DNA of 64,000 nucleotides from Dactylorhiza incarnata (GCA_033032865.1 JAWHQI010000267.1:1692501-1756500); one strand, 5' to 3'; shown: positions 1 through 11,991, counted from the stretch's first letter. The notes: generated by a model not told the origin, from the letters alone. Program-made: numbers and translations.

Positions 1-124
1 TTACAAACTCCATTTCACCCAAAACAGTTTTTTAACAAAACTTCGTTTTCCAGAATCAGCAATTTCCTATCAGCAGCTTTCCATTAGCAGCTTTCCATCA
101 GCAACAACCCAACCAAACAGAGAC
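1..124 (+). mobile_element. Right end of a Tourist/Harbinger-like element, cut by window edge
   Basis: The first 124 bases match the right end of the complete element at 11992-13398. Both share the run of cagcagctttccatcagcaac-type motifs and end in a CCAAAC-type terminus (here aaccaaacagagac). The left part lies outside the window, so neither the TSD nor the element length can be checked. It is assigned only by similarity to the complete copy. Confidence 0.6.
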
Positions 125-530
125 TGAGAGATTTGGAGGAGTTTAGGTAACTTCTGGAAGGAGGCAGAGACTGGGATGGGTGGTCGACATCTTTAACTCC
201 AAATTATGGAGTGGAGGTCACTATTTAGGGAAATGGGGGTTGTTGGGAGCACTCGACCGAGGCAGGGGATGGCTGGTGGTAAGAGGAGTTCAAGCAAGTT
301 GTATGAAGATTTGGGGGCAAAGGAGGTCACAGTGGGGGTTTAGGAAGGAAGTTTCCTGTAATCGAGAGATGGGCGGGCTCTAGGAAGAGGTGGCTGGTTA
401 TTGCAAGGGTTTAGATGGTTATGAGTGGGGGAATTTGGTAGTTGTGGTGGTTATAATTGGTTGTTGTGATGGTTATAATTGGAAGTTGTGGGGTTAATAG
501 GTGGTTGGTTGTGGTAACTAGTCGTGTGTA
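125..530. other. Unclassified non-coding stretch, G-rich on the plus strand
   Basis: No convincing coding region is visible. The strand is G-rich, and a short motif (ggttataattgg) occurs twice near 448-481. The small open frame at 180-383 has no recognisable domain and looks like chance. Confidence 0.4.
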
Positions 531-583
531 GGATCAAACGTTTACCCAACTGGTCCATAAACTCGAACTTATGAAAGGGCACA
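531..583. repeat. LTR-derived repeat fragment, copy 1
   Basis: This segment (atcaaacgtttacccaactg and onward) recurs almost unchanged at 2388-2445. There it follows a degenerate tRNA-Met primer-binding site read on the minus strand. It is therefore probably a fragment of an LTR of the same decayed retrotransposon family. Confidence 0.55.
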
Positions 584-593
584 TTCATTTATG

Positions 594-1862
594 ACGCAGG
601 ACGAATCTATAGGTGTCGAACAAGCGGTGTTCTAACCCTACATGCAATGTGAATATCATGCAACGAATGCAATGAACCTAAACACCGTCTATTGAAGGGT
701 TGGATACGTGGGTGTGCGACTACCAAGCAACCATAAGTGACGTGCAAATAAGTAGCTCTCGTATATGCAACATGCAAATAGGAAGTGGCAGAGAGAACAA
801 ACAAGCAATAAATAATTAAATCGCACACATATAATTTTAAAACGAGGCAGAATTATTTCTTTGACCTAGGCAAGGTTTGGCTTTCCTTTACGTGGAGGGT
901 TAAAACAAGAGCGCGCGGCGAATTGGTCCTGCAAATCACAATTAGTCTAGCACAAGCTCCGACAATTCAAGATATCAACGCAAGCATAAAGATAACAACA
1001 CCATATATTAATAAGGGGAGCAAGATCCCCAGTACAAAATAATACTCACAAGGGGGGCAACCGTAGTCGTGGTATATCCGATAGTAGGTGATCTTGTTGT
1101 GTTGTCCCGGAGTTGGCAGCGCCGGCTAAATGATGGCGGGGCTTTGAAAGGAAGGCGATGGTCGAGGGAATGAGGTGGAGCTGGTGGGTGGGTTGTTGGG
1201 AATTTTGGGTAGGCATTCCTGGATATGGGGATTTCTGGGAAGGTTTATTGAAGTTGAAAAGGGAGAAAACTCTCTGTCTGGAAGGCTTTGATGGCAAGAA
1301 TACCAGGATACGGAATCAGGAATAATGTCCAGGAACGAGCCAGTGAGTCAAGGGATTAGGCGGGCAGTAGGATTCACGGTAGATTTCACAGGGAGTTGCG
1401 GGCCTGCTTGCTGAGAACCACATGAGAATTTGTAGAAGGACCGGCAGTTAGGAGATAACTTCCATGGGGGGGGGGGGGGGGGCAATTAGGGCTCTGTTGG
1501 GGGGATTCATGGGGGGTTTTAGGGGCCGAAGGGGCTGCTGTTAGGCGTGGAACGACTGTGGAAACAAAGGTTTTCTGTAGGAAACAGGGGAAATTTACGG
1601 GAGATAAAAAACAGGGAAAGCGGGTTGTTTGGACTTGCTGGAACGTTTTACGGGAGGGATTTTTTTTGGAATTAAGGGCAACACCAAGAGGGGATAACAA
1701 GGGGAACAAAGATACAAACCTAAGGAGTCCACCTTAGGGCTTAACGGTGTCGCACCACGAAAGATCGATGGATTCCGAGAATTCTTCTCCAAAATTTGCA
1801 ATGAAGAAGACCCCTAGTCCTATTTGCAATGACTGACCCCTAGTCCTATTTATAATAAAAGG
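594..1862. repeat. Dispersed repeat, related to 10641-11740
   Basis: The first ~95 bases, from gcaggacgaatctataggtg, match 10642 onward with moderate divergence, including the shared acgatgaatgcaatgaa-type stretch. The remainder is G-rich with ttgctgga motifs, as at 11080-11480 and 25080-25330. It contains a 17-base G run at 1466-1482. Open frames here are low-complexity and carry no domain. I read it as non-coding retrotransposon-derived repeat of unknown class. Confidence 0.45.
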
Positions 1863-2112
1863 ACCTTGGGGCACCCTGACATCATCAACTATGATTGGTC
1901 GAGAGTGTCAAGTGTCTGATTTCACTAAATAATGACTGAAAATAAAAAAGTAATATATGAAAAAACATGTGAACAAAATCTGGGAGCATCCATGGAGTCA
2001 GACTGTCGATCCGGAGATACTAAATATGACAGATGGCTAATCAGACCCAAACGGACCTAAAAACTCGTGCTTCACCGTGGGTTCACGCCACCGTTCCGGA
2101 TCAATTTTTCCT
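1863..2112. other. No feature seen
   Basis: Ordinary non-coding sequence between two repeat blocks. I see no open frame, terminal repeat or domain. Confidence 0.4.
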
Positions 2113-2575
2113 TAAACAAATAACAGTGTGAAGTCTCATACTAAGTATCAGGTGGACATGAGGTGTTGCGTCGTAAGCACCATAAGAATCGTTGGATGGG
2201 CGTTTAATCCCACTCGAGTCAGAGGGTGGCAATGGATGCAACAACCCCCTACCATGCAGACAAAAGTACTCGGGTAACTGGAGCCAACACTGGTTAAAAT
2301 TGAATTACAAACACTATATCATTAAATCACCCCTAGGCATTGTCGTCTATCCTTGAACTCATGACCCCGCTCTGATATCGCTTGTAGTATCAAATGTTTA
2401 CCCAACTGGTCCATAAGCTCGAACTTATAGAAAGGGCGCAACCATTTCCTCTTAAAATAAATGACAACGCAAAGCCCCATACTAAGCGTCGGGTAGACAT
2501 GAGGTGCTACGTTGTAAGCGTATTAAGCTCAACGGTTAGTCCCACTCGAGTCAAATGGTGGCGATGGACCCAATA
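2113..2575. repeat. Decayed LTR pieces in local direct duplication
   Basis: The segment 2113-2243 (gtgaagtctcatactaagta and onward) is repeated in diverged form at about 2455-2572; both contain a cccactcgagtcaRa motif. Between them lies gctctgatatcg (2370-2381), a degraded minus-strand copy of the TGGTATCAGAGC primer-binding site next to the start of an LTR-like tract at 2383. This suggests remnants of a copia-type element rather than a gene. Confidence 0.5.
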
Positions 2576-3660
2576 AGTGGGTAGTTATTGGTCGTGGGGG
2601 AAATTAGTTGGTAGATATTGTGCAGTGGGGTCAGTTATAGTAGTTAAGGGAGAGTGAGGGTGAGGTGGCGAGGACGGAGGAGGGTCCGCCAAGGGTGATG
2701 GCAGCCCGTGTGGTAGGAATATTGGCGGTGGTCTGCTAGGGTGGAGAGGAGGGGAAAGAGGAGAAGAGGGGGGAGGGGAGAAGGATCTAGGCTTCACACC
2801 TAAATTCCGACTCCAGCACCTACTGAGCAGCGGCTGATGTTTCTCTCAAGATTTCGATCCATGACATGTAAATGGGGCCTTCTGTCCCACTTGGAACAGT
2901 TATAAACGGTCACGATCTTCTGATCATAATGGTTGTTCAAATACGACTAAATAAATACAAAAATAACTAAAAATCTCAAGCCGTCGATCCGCTCGTGATG
3001 AACAACTCCGACCATCACTTCCTCGTCCGACGCGTGTAGACACTTACGAGTTGTATGCCACGAACCCCATCACCACATATGGTATAATATGAATGCATAG
3101 TACAGTAGTTTGTTATTCTAAATAAACATAATAATGAACATTATTCTTAGCTATAATAGTAATTTCAAATACTTGCAATTGCTTAAACTATAAATTATAT
3201 TTACTATTTAGCTTTACAATTATTTCACACAAACATGTCATTAGAATAATTATTGTGATACATTAATAATACTAAAATACTTATATAAGAATATATATTA
3301 ACTTAATTTATCTGTTGTTATAAAATGTAACTATAGTATTAGTGACATTATTAATTTCTAATGCTATTTAAATACATATAACATTTCTTATAAAACATTA
3401 TTATGCAAATAAATATTCTCCTAGTGTGTTTCCGGAATTTGAGCAAAAGAGTCCATTTATTTAAAACAATAAATCATAGAAATTGAACACAAGTAAACAG
3501 CATGTTTTTCTACTTGTTTTTTTTCTTCTGAAAATAGTCAATAAAAAGAAAAAAAACTATGACAAAGAGGCTTCTACGATTTGAACAAGTGATGCAAGAA
3601 ACTTCTTAGCTTAAAACATACAGACGTAAGGCCCCTTGAGCTCTTTTGCATGTGAAGGAG
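2576..3660. other. Non-coding; AT-rich from about 3080
   Basis: 2580-2810 is G-rich without a recognisable product. From about 3080 the sequence is strongly AT-rich with many ttata/aataat tracts. No terminal repeat, RNA gene or coding domain was recognised. Confidence 0.4.
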
Positions 3661-3674
3661 TTGGCAGTGAACGA

Positions 3675-3934
3675 ATTTGAGATATTGTGAAATATTGACA
3701 ATGCATGGCTAGATGGGTTCCACCGTCAACTATAAAATTTCATTGACGAGGTGGTACATTAATCCTTATTAATTTTTACTCAATTAACTTTTCCTTATTT
3801 ACAAAATATTTTAATGCCTAAACTAATTTGAGAAATTGTGGAAAATTGACAATGAATGGCTAGATGGGCTCCACCACCAACTATAAAAGTTCATTGACTA
3901 GTTGGTACATTAATCCTTATTAACCCACTCAATT
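3675..3934. repeat. Two-copy local direct duplication (~155-bp spacing)
   Basis: About 3675-3785 and 3827-3934 are two diverged copies. They share ttgacaatgNatggctagat, ccaactataaaa and ggtacattaatccttattaa. No coding content or target-site duplication was seen. It may be an old tandem duplication or a fragment of a MITE. Confidence 0.6.
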
Positions 3935-4801
3935 ATTTTCATGGTTGCACTCTGTAAGTTGTAATTAAGTAGGTCAATGATGCATTGATCTGTAACATTT
4001 ACACCATTCAAATATGGTGGATAAAAAACTTAAATATTAAATCAATAGTAACGCCTCTTCTAAATAGAAGAGATAGAGTACAAGTGAGGAAAAGAGACGG
4101 AAAAATAAAATGCTACAAAATGACAAATTAATACTCCCCTTAAATTTGGCATTCAATGTTCATCATGCTCAACTTATCAATAATTTTTCTGAAAGCACTC
4201 ACGCTCAACCCCATTATGAGAAAGTCGACAAGTTGTCTATCAGATGTCAAATGAAACAGATGGTGCACAAACAACTCCTTTCTCAATGTTCTCTTTAATA
4301 AAATGATTGTATACTTCAATGTGATTGGTGCGGTCATGCTAGACAGGATTGTGTGCGATGCAGATAACTGTTTTGTTGTCACAGTATAGTCGGATAGGTT
4401 ATTCCTTAGCAAGACCAAAATCGCTCATCATGGAGCGCAACCATAACCCTTTACAGATTTCACGAGTTATGGCTCAGAACTTTGCTTCAACACTTGATTG
4501 GGCAACACATGTTTTTGCTCCTCCAGGGGAAGAGATTCTCATCAACAAGAGAGCGGTATTCTGGAGTTGATCTTCGGTCTTCAGTAGAGCCAAGACAATA
4601 TGTATTCGTATAAATTTCAATCTTTAATTTAGCATTAGGAGTGAATAGAATGATACTTCCTCGAAAAATCTTGAGATATCATAGAATTATGCGAACAACA
4701 TCCACGACAGATCTTTAGTGAATGCATGTATTGACTAATTACTCCCATCACAAGAGATAAAAGAGTGTATGGGACAGGTATATCAGCTTCCCAACCAGTC
4801 T

Positions 4802-5164
4802 CTAAAAACTAGTGATGTCCTCAATGACTTCCGCATCACCCCTTCCTAGTTTGTTATTGGCTTCAACTGGGGTGTCAGCAGGTCTACACTCACTCATCTT
4901 TGATGCCTCAAACAAATCCAGGATGTACGCCCTTTGTGAGATGAAAATATCATGCTTTGATATGACAACTTTGATGCCAAAGTACTTGAGTTTTCCCAGT
5001 TTGTTTACCTCAAACTCTTTTGCCAATTTTTTCTCCAGGATTTGAATCTTATTAGCATCGTCCTTTGTTATAACAATGTCATTCTCATAGAAAATAAGAG
5101 CAGTCAGTTTATCTTCTTTGTACTTGATAAATAAAGTATGATCGGTTCCCATGAAGAAATGCAT
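4802..5164 (-). pseudogene. Copia reverse-transcriptase fragment
   Basis: This 120-residue frame matches the RVT_2 domain of Ty1/copia polyproteins around the catalytic region. The features are FIKYKEDKLTALIFYENDIV, then LAKEFEVNKLGKLKYFGIKV and FISQRAYILDLFEASKMSEC. The family's catalytic YVDD is replaced by YEND, so at least one metal-binding aspartate is lost. Surrounding frames give only broken integrase and RNase H, so this is a dead fragment of the element at 4015-10192. Confidence 0.8.
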
Positions 5165-5703
5165 TTTTCACATCTAGTTGGCTAAGATCTCATCATTTAC
5201 AAGCACCACAAGAGAGTAAGACCCTTATAGAATTCATCTTCAATAGGAGGCAAGGGCTTCCTAATAGTCATCCCAAAGATTTGAGTACATCCTCTAGTCA
5301 CCAGTCTAGTCTTGTTTCTTTCAACAATTCATTAGGAGCTCTGCTTGACAGACAACACTCACTTACATTCAACAAATTTTTTTCCTTTGAGGAATATTCA
5401 CCAGATCCCACGTGTTGTTTTTTCCAGAGCTTGCATTTTCTCAAGCATCGCTTTTTGCCACTTACGGTTACCAAGCGCGCACTCTATCATGATGAAGGGA
5501 TAGAAATGGAAGCCAAGGAGGAAAAATAGGCTTTATGTGAATCAGTAAAGAATCATAGGAAACATAATGGGATAAAGCCATAAGGTGTTTAGTAGATGAT
5601 TGAATATCTTTCCTAAAAGCAATAGGGAGATCAGTAGGCTCTGAAAATGGGTCTGATGACAATTCTAGTATCATGAGATAAGTGTGTGTTTATCCACTTG
5701 TTT

Positions 5704-6350
5704 CTATGAGTGAAACATGTAAAAGGTGTTGAGTAGTTTTCTCTTGACCATTGGGTTCAGTAGGAAAAGTAGAAGGGATATGAGGGTGATATGGTGGATG
5801 AATATGTAGAGGAATAGATAGGGAACACACCTATAGCGTAGGTAAAGATTCCATCTAAAGTAAGGGCCCATAGTATGCCTTAGATTACGAAAAATGACAT
5901 CCATGGTTACAAAGTCTCTTTGGTCACTAGATGAAAGCATGTATAACCCTTTTGAGTGAGATAATACCCAATGAAGAAGCATTTCAGAGCCCTGAAATCA
6001 AGATTAGTTATGAGACGTACATGAACAAAGTGCGCACGTCCAAAGACTTCAGAATATAGTTGAGTAGGAGTCACCTAAAGAATACTGAGGGATGTTTTGT
6101 TCTTAAGGAAACGTGCATGCATACAGTTAAAGAGATAAGTTGCAGTAAAAATAACATCCCCTCAATAATATTTAAGAATGTGCATCATGAGCTAAAGACA
6201 TCGGGTAACCTCAAGAAGGTGACGATTCTTTCGTTCTGCAAGCCCATTCTGGGCTGGAGATAGGAGGTTTGATATATAATGTCAAGGTCGCGAAGATATT
6301 TCTCAAACTGAGAATCAATATACTCACGATTATTGTCACTGTTGGGTTTT
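5704..6350 (-). pseudogene. Copia integrase remnants
   Basis: Minus-strand translation across several frames gives pieces of a copia integrase core and C-terminal region. Around 6215-6345 there is a stretch like NREYIDSQFEKYLRDLDIIY followed by an MGLQNER-type motif. Around 5870-5940 there is a DQRDFVTMDVIFRN-type stretch and a following YFRWNLYLRY. Stops and shifts separate them, so no functional product is expected. Confidence 0.65.
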
Positions 6351-6828
6351 CCTTAGGGGTAGACAAATCATATGTGCACACCATGAATCAAGAAATAGAT
6401 GCAGCAAGTGCAAAAATACCTGTTCGGAATCGAGTCTCTACTCGATGAAGATGCTCCAAAAAGTTTGTCCTTTGACTCAAAATCAACGACTAGCGGATTG
6501 AGTTCCGATAACGCAGAAATAGGTTTGCGCCTTTACGGGATGATCCACACTAACGGGAGAAACACATGGTTGTCGTCTAACGAAAGCAGGCTGGAAGAAT
6601 CGGGGCATTCGTCTCCACAGATTGCCATCCAATCCGATAAAGTTGTCACAAGTTCCATGGTGGCACCACTAACATATCCAAACAATCGTCAGCTTTTCAG
6701 ATCTAGGGTGATATAGAGAGGTCATGGAAGGTAGTTAGAAACATCCAATCGTATAGTAGTAGTCTGCGGGTGTTATGATAATGACTAACCCAGATAGATC
6801 CCATAGGAGTCAAGGTGGGAGAAGAGGC

Positions 6829-6844
6829 ACCAACTCCAAACGAT
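6829..6844. repeat. 16-bp TSD, left copy (LINE insertion)
   Basis: accaactccaaacgat here is identical to 9646-9661 and flanks the RTE LINE exactly. A long, variable-length duplication is expected from target-primed reverse transcription. Confidence 0.9.
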
Positions 6845-6868
6845 ACAACAACAACAACACTCAAGCCT

Positions 6869-7246
6869 TTATCCCACCATAGTGGGGTCGGCTATATGGA
6901 TCCTCTGTCGCCATTGCGCCCTATCTTTAAGCATAGTCTCATTAATGCCTAAGTACATCATGTCTTTCTTTATAGTTTCATTCCAAGTCTTTTTTGGTCT
7001 ACCCCTCCCCCGTTTAACATGTCTAGTGACTAAACTCTCACAACGCCTAACAGGTGCCTCTAATGGTCTCCTATGTACATGTCCAAACCATCTTAAACGA
7101 GCTTCTCGCATCTTCTCTACAATTGGCGCCACTCCTATCTTATCCCTGATACATTCATTCCTAATTTTATCCAGTCTCGTGTGACCACACATCCACCTAA
7201 GCATTCTCATCTCCGCGACTCCCATTTTTTTGCTCGTGTACACCAT
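6869..7246 (-). pseudogene. RTE LINE reverse-transcriptase C-terminal part
   Basis: Continuation of the LINE protein after the frameshift near 7228. It carries the conserved [19 protein letters not shown] stretch, then [19 protein letters not shown] and a basic GRGRPKKTW motif typical of plant RTE C-termini. A second partial copy of the same region lies at 35064-35430. Confidence 0.85.
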
Positions 7247-8315
7247 TCACTGCCCAACACTCAGAACCGTAGAGCATTGCAGGCCTAATTGCAGTACGGT
7301 AAAACTTGCCTTTAAGTTTTAGTGGTACTTTACGATCACATAGGATCCCAGACGCGCCTCTCCACTTCAACCAACCTGCTTGGATTCTATGAATCACATC
7401 TTTATCTACACCTCCATCTTTTTGAATTATCGATCCCAGATATTTAAAGCACTCACTGCGGGAAATATCTTGGTCACCCAATTTAATGACGGAGTCATCT
7501 GACCTTCTTGCACTACTAAATTTAAGCTCTATATACTCTGTCTTTGTCCTGCTCAACCTAAAACCCTTCTTTTCTAAAGTGTCTCGCCAAGATTCCAGTT
7601 TCGCGTTTACACCCTCGCGCGTCTCATCGACCAAAACAATATCATCTGCAAATAATAAACACCAAGGTATTGCTTGCTGGATATGTCCGGTGAGCTCATC
7701 TAAGATAAGGGTAAAGAGGTAAGGGCTTAAAGCTGACCCTTGATGTAAGCCAACAGCGATAGGGAATTCCTGTGTTAATCCTCCAGATGTCCTCACCCTG
7801 GTCACTGAATTTGTATACATATCTTTGATTACGTCAATGTATGATACATTTACACCTTTCTTTTCTAAGACTCTCCACAAGACCTCTCTTGGAACCCTAT
7901 CATACGCCTTCTCCAGATCGATAAACAACATATGCAAATCTTTTTGTCTTTCCCGATAGTTGTCAATGAGTCTCCTCAAGAGATGTATAGCTTCCATGGT
8001 TGACCTCCCTGGCATGAATCCAAATTGATTCTCTGAGATGCTAGTCTCTCGTCTAACTCGTCTCTCTATTACTCGTTCCCATAGTTTCATAGTATGACTC
8101 ATTAATTTAATTCCCCTGTAATTGACACAATTTTGTATATCTCCTTTGTTCTTATACAAAGGTACCAAAATACTTTCTCTCCATTGGTCTGACATCCTTT
8201 TTGTCTTCAGTATCTTATTGAAGAAACTTGTAAGCCATAAAATTCCTTCCCTCCCTAAGCATTTCCATACTTCAATGGGTATATCGTCTGGTCCAACCTC
8301 CTTTCCATTTTTCAT
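7197..8315 (-). pseudogene. RTE LINE reverse transcriptase (main open frame)
   Basis: This 372-residue frame holds most of a non-LTR reverse transcriptase. It shows GPDDIPIEVWKCLG, the ILVPLYKNKGD and NYRGIKLMSHTMKLWERVIE blocks, QFGFMPGRSTMEAI, DLEKAYDRVPREVLW and the catalytic FADDIVLV with both aspartates intact. The frame ends early at NGVHEQKNG because of a one-base shift in a run of T near 7228. The C-terminal part continues in another frame at 6869-7246 ([20 protein letters not shown] onward). The element cannot make the full protein without correction. Confidence 0.9.
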
Positions 8316-8455
8316 CTTCTTCAGAGCGTCATCTATCTCTGATGCTTGAATTTACGATAAAAAATTATGTCTCTATACTCCTCCGATTTACTTAACTCTT
8401 CCAAGTTCAGTTCATTATCTTTTCCTTCATTGTATAGTTGATAAAAGTATCTTTT

Positions 8456-8830
8456 TCATCGCTCCTTAATAGCCACATCATCCGTCAAAACCGTATCTGT
8501 TTCATCTTTTATGCATTTAATTTGGCTTAAATCTCTTGTCTTCCTCTCTCTAGCTCGAGCAATTTTATATATATCGCACTCTCCATCTTTGGTATCTAGT
8601 CGTTTGTAAAATTCTTCATAAGCTTGACTTCTTGTTTTACTTACTGCATTTTTAGCTTCTTTCTTGGCGACTTTATACTTTGTCAAGTTTTCATCATTCC
8701 TACAAGCATATAATGTTTTGTAGCTGACCCTCTTTGCCCTCACTTTGTCTTGCACTTCCTTTTTCCACCACCAAGATTCTTTTTGTGGGGGGCGCGCGAC
8801 CTTTTGACTCTCCAAGTACGTTCTTTCCAC
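8456..8830 (-). pseudogene. RTE LINE linker between endonuclease and RT
   Basis: A lysine- and arginine-rich segment (WWWKKEVQDKVRAKR, YKVAKKEAKNAVSKTRSQAY) sits between the two enzymatic domains, as in plant RTE proteins. Stops at about 8340-8455 separate it from the reverse-transcriptase frame. Confidence 0.75.
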
Positions 8831-8889
8831 TTATCCTTAAATGAGAAGACATAACTTCCCATGCGACACTAGGATCAACATAAGGATCA

Positions 8890-9621
8890 TCAACTAGTCG
8901 TTCTATAACTGCTGCCTTGAAAGCAACCTGTTTTTTCCTTCATCAAGTTCCACCACCGAATTTTTGGCAACACTTTTGTCTTTCTCTTAAAGTTACTATA
9001 TTTAATTTGCACATTCAGCACCACTAGCCTATGTTGCGTTGTCAAACTTTCTCCTGGTATGACTTTGCAATCCTTACAAATCTTTTTATCCATTTTGCAA
9101 GTCATAAAATAGTCAATTTGTGACTTATTTTGTCCGCTCTTGAACGTAATTAAGTGTTCTTCCCTCTTTATGTAGAACGTCTTTGTCACAATTAGCTCAT
9201 GTGCTATGGCAAAGTCTAGAATGGTTCTTCCTTCTTCATTTCTTTCTCCATACCCAAATCCTCCATGAACATCTGTATAATCCGTATTTTGCTTCCCTAC
9301 ATGTCCATTTAAGTCTCCTCCAATGAAAATTTTCTCGCTTTGTGGGATTTCTCTTACCAAATCATCTAAGTCTTCCCAAAATTGTACTTTAATAGCTTCA
9401 TTTAATCCTACTTGTGGCGCATAAGCACTAATTACATTAATAGTTTCCTTTCCTACGATTAATTTAAGAGCTAAGATTCTATCACCTTTTCTGCTTACCC
9501 CAACAACTCCATCCCTCCAAATAGTATCTACAATAATACCTACTCCATTTCTTGTTTTATTTTTTCCTGTGTACCATAATTTAAAACCTGAATTATCTAG
9601 AAATTTAGCTTTCTCACCCAC
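8890..9621 (-). pseudogene. RTE LINE endonuclease domain, N-terminally truncated
   Basis: A 243-residue frame of the exonuclease-endonuclease-phosphatase fold. Motifs include RNGVGIIVD, NVISAYAPQVG, the catalytic GGDLNGHVG, NEEGRTILDFAIAHEL, a QIDYFM segment and a degraded C-terminal TTQHRLVV block (usually DH..L). The usual first strand and its catalytic asparagine and glutamate lie upstream. Only CLQETK is present there before the 5' truncation, and an in-frame stop follows it where other copies have TKW. Confidence 0.88.
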
Positions 9622-9645
9622 TCATTTAGTCTCTTGCAGACATAA

Positions 9646-9661
9646 ACCAACTCCAAACGAT
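9646..9661. repeat. 16-bp TSD, right copy (LINE insertion)
   Basis: Identical to 6829-6844. It marks the 5' end of the truncated LINE and the point where copia sequence resumes. Confidence 0.9.
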
Positions 9662-10106
9662 GTAACATGAAAATACACATAACTCGACATGATGACCCGA
9701 GAATAGAAATCTAGAGATCACCACATGGATCACCCAATGATAGGAAAAAATGAGAAACTAGGATCTCTTCATACAAAGAGGGAATCCCTATATTTAACAA
9801 TACTCATGATTCAACCATCGGAGAGAAAGAAACCATCTCCTCAAAAATAATGGAGATCGGGGGTCGGAGGGGCGGTTAAGCACACATCCCGAAGAATCTG
9901 GCATCTGTCTGAATGGATTGGCACATAACCGAATAAGAGCTCTCGAAAGAGAGTATAGAGGGAAGATCAGAGTAGGATCAAGTGAGCGAAGAGTTCAGGA
10001 GATCGACAACCGCAACGGGACGATCGGAGGTCGAAATGAGCACAGCCGGCATGCACAATGAGTGTGGGTTATGCGAATGAGAGTCGAGATTCACGGTATG
10101 TTTAGT

Positions 10107-10119
10107 GGCTTTGATACCA
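10107..10119 (-). other. Primer-binding site of the copia element
   Basis: Read on minus, TGGTATCAAAGCC directly follows the LTR terminus ...TCCAACA. It is complementary to the 3' end of initiator tRNA-Met with one change, the usual primer of plant Ty1/copia elements. Confidence 0.8.
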
Positions 10120-10197
10120 TGTTGGATAAAAGGCTTAATTGATTTAATCAATAGTAACCCCTCCTATGAATAGGAGAGAAATATTTTAGCAAAAATA

Positions 10198-10640
10198 ACT
10201 TGCGATGAAATTTGGGACACGTAAGTTAAAATCAATACTTGCAAGTTGCAACTCAAAGGTATTGTTAAATCAAAACCAACGAAACCATGAAAACTATTAA
10301 AGTGATGGTGTTCAAGGAGTCAGGTATTGTTTACAAATTTTTCGGGATTCTAATTGAAACTTGTTAAATTTGATAATTTGAAATTTTATTCAACTATAAT
10401 AAATTAGAAAATTCAAGAAACCAAAAAACACTTAATATTATCTATAAATATCATTGTAGGTATTTAAATGCATGTATAATGGTTATTATTAATATACATG
10501 CATGCATGCATTTTCTTACCCTGTTTTGAAAGTCGATATGCATTTTGGAAGAAATCTGGAGCAAAACATTAAGACTTTTTAACTATCAAAATAACCAAAT
10601 AAATCTGGACAAGTCTGCTTCAATATATATCATTTGTTTG
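10198..10640. other. AT-rich, no feature seen
   Basis: Non-coding AT-rich sequence with a short atgcatgcatgcat run near 10495. No open frame, inverted repeat or domain was recognised. Confidence 0.4.
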
Positions 10641-11740
10641 TGATGCAGGACGAATCTATAGGTGGTGGACAAGTGAAGCCCTAACCCTAGATGCAGTGCA
10701 AGAGATCACACGATGAATGCAATGAATCTACGACAACCCTAAAATTACATACAAACATACACACACTCCAGTCAAATGTAAACTCAATGCGCATGCAAAT
10801 AATTTGGTCCAATTATAATTTAGCCACATGCCCACAAGCAATTAATTAAGAAAAAGATTTCAAACTGTCGGACAGTTGTTCACAAAATAAATTTAGAAAT
10901 AGCAAGTTAAAGTCCACAACTAATTGAGGCGCAGTTAATTTAAGCACACAACGAATAGAACCTGCATGTCATGCGAATTCACAATACTAAAAGCGACTAT
11001 AAGAAAGCATCCAACAAAACACGTGTCCAAGTATGCAACAATAGAAACAAAGACTTCAAACTAATGACTTACGCATGCAGGCGGCGGCGGGAGCGGAGAT
11101 CCAAGGTTGTTACAATTTTAAGGAGGGCTAGTTGGCGGGGTAGGGAGTGTGGATTGCTGGATATCAAAGTATGGGGACTGGGTCAGAATATTGGAGGGTT
11201 GGAGGGACCGGAAAGGGGAACAGTTGTTGCAATTAGAGGGTAGAGGGGGATGGCTGAATCCAGGGGCTGTTTGCTGGGTTGGCAGGGAAACAATCCATAT
11301 AATCAGGATCATGTCTTCCGGGGGGAGGTCTGGAACTTACTGAATAGGCAGGGAATCAGTCGGGACAGTCTGAATCTGGGCGGATACGGGTAGATTTGGG
11401 CTGAAATTGAATGGAAATGGAAGGGATGAAGTTGAGGTTTGCTGGAATAGGTGTTTTCCTGGGTGGATCCGGCGGATTGGAGAGAGCCAGAGGTGACGGA
11501 TGCTGAAGAGGATAGGGGGGAACTCGAGGGGAAGGAGGAAGGACTTACGGTGGCTTGGCGGTAGAGGAGGGGCGATGTTGCCTTGGCGTTGCACCAAGGG
11601 AGATCTCCAGGAGTCGCACCAAGAGGAACCCACGACCGATGGTTCACAAACTAACCTTCGATACCCTCAGGCCTCAGCCGTCCCCCCTGCATGCTTAAAT
11701 AGGGCACCCAGATCGGACGGCTCAGAATGTCCGAACCAAT
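10641..11740. repeat. Dispersed repeat, second copy related to 594-1862
   Basis: It starts with gcaggacgaatctataggtg and about 95 bases homologous to 594 onward. It then turns G-rich (11080-11480) with repeated ttgctgga motifs, like 1600-1640 and 25150-25250. No coding domain was seen. The class is unresolved; it may be the non-coding part of a large LTR element. Confidence 0.45.
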
Positions 11741-11991
11741 CGGATGTCAAAACAACTCGAAAATATAAATTAAATATATGACATCGACTCAAAACAACCA
11801 TCCAGACACATCCGTGAATTCGAATCGTCCAAATGAGTAGCGGATCATCGTGGTCTCCATCAGTTTGTTTCATCAATATGGCAGATAAAGCACACTAAAA
11901 TCAATTAGTTTGTGGTCCAAAAAATCAAATTGACTGAGCACAACAATACTCTTCTTAACAAGAACCACTTGGATGAGTGGTATAAAATTTA

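Larger units (their letters stand above)
6845..9645 (-). mobile_element. RTE-clade LINE, 5'-truncated, with 3' GTT repeats
   Basis: A non-LTR retrotransposon lies on the minus strand, bounded by identical 16-bp direct repeats. Its 3' end (low coordinates) finishes in GTT repeats, seen as acaacaacaacaac on plus at 6845. This is an RTE-type tail rather than poly-A. It encodes an apurinic-type endonuclease followed by reverse transcriptase. The 5' end begins inside the endonuclease, at a CLQETK motif followed by a stop, so the N-terminal catalytic part was never copied. Frameshifts occur near 8340-8450 and 7230. It inserted into the copia element, so it is the younger of the two. Confidence 0.9.
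4015..10192 (-). mobile_element. Degenerate Ty1/copia retrotransposon, split by a LINE
   Basis: Read on the minus strand. The 5' LTR end lies at 10120 (tgttggataaaa on plus), directly beside a primer-binding site TGGTATCAAAGCC. The matching 3' LTR starts at 4015 (tggtggataaaa), and a purine-rich tract abuts its inner end near 4134-4142. Integrase remnants occur at about 5700-6350 (a DNNREYIDSQFEKYL-like stretch) and reverse-transcriptase remnants at 4802-5164. Gag and protease are largely missing. The element is full of stops and frameshifts. A 5-bp aaata flank (4010-4014 and about 10193-10197) may be its TSD, but the right LTR end is uncertain. Confidence 0.75.
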
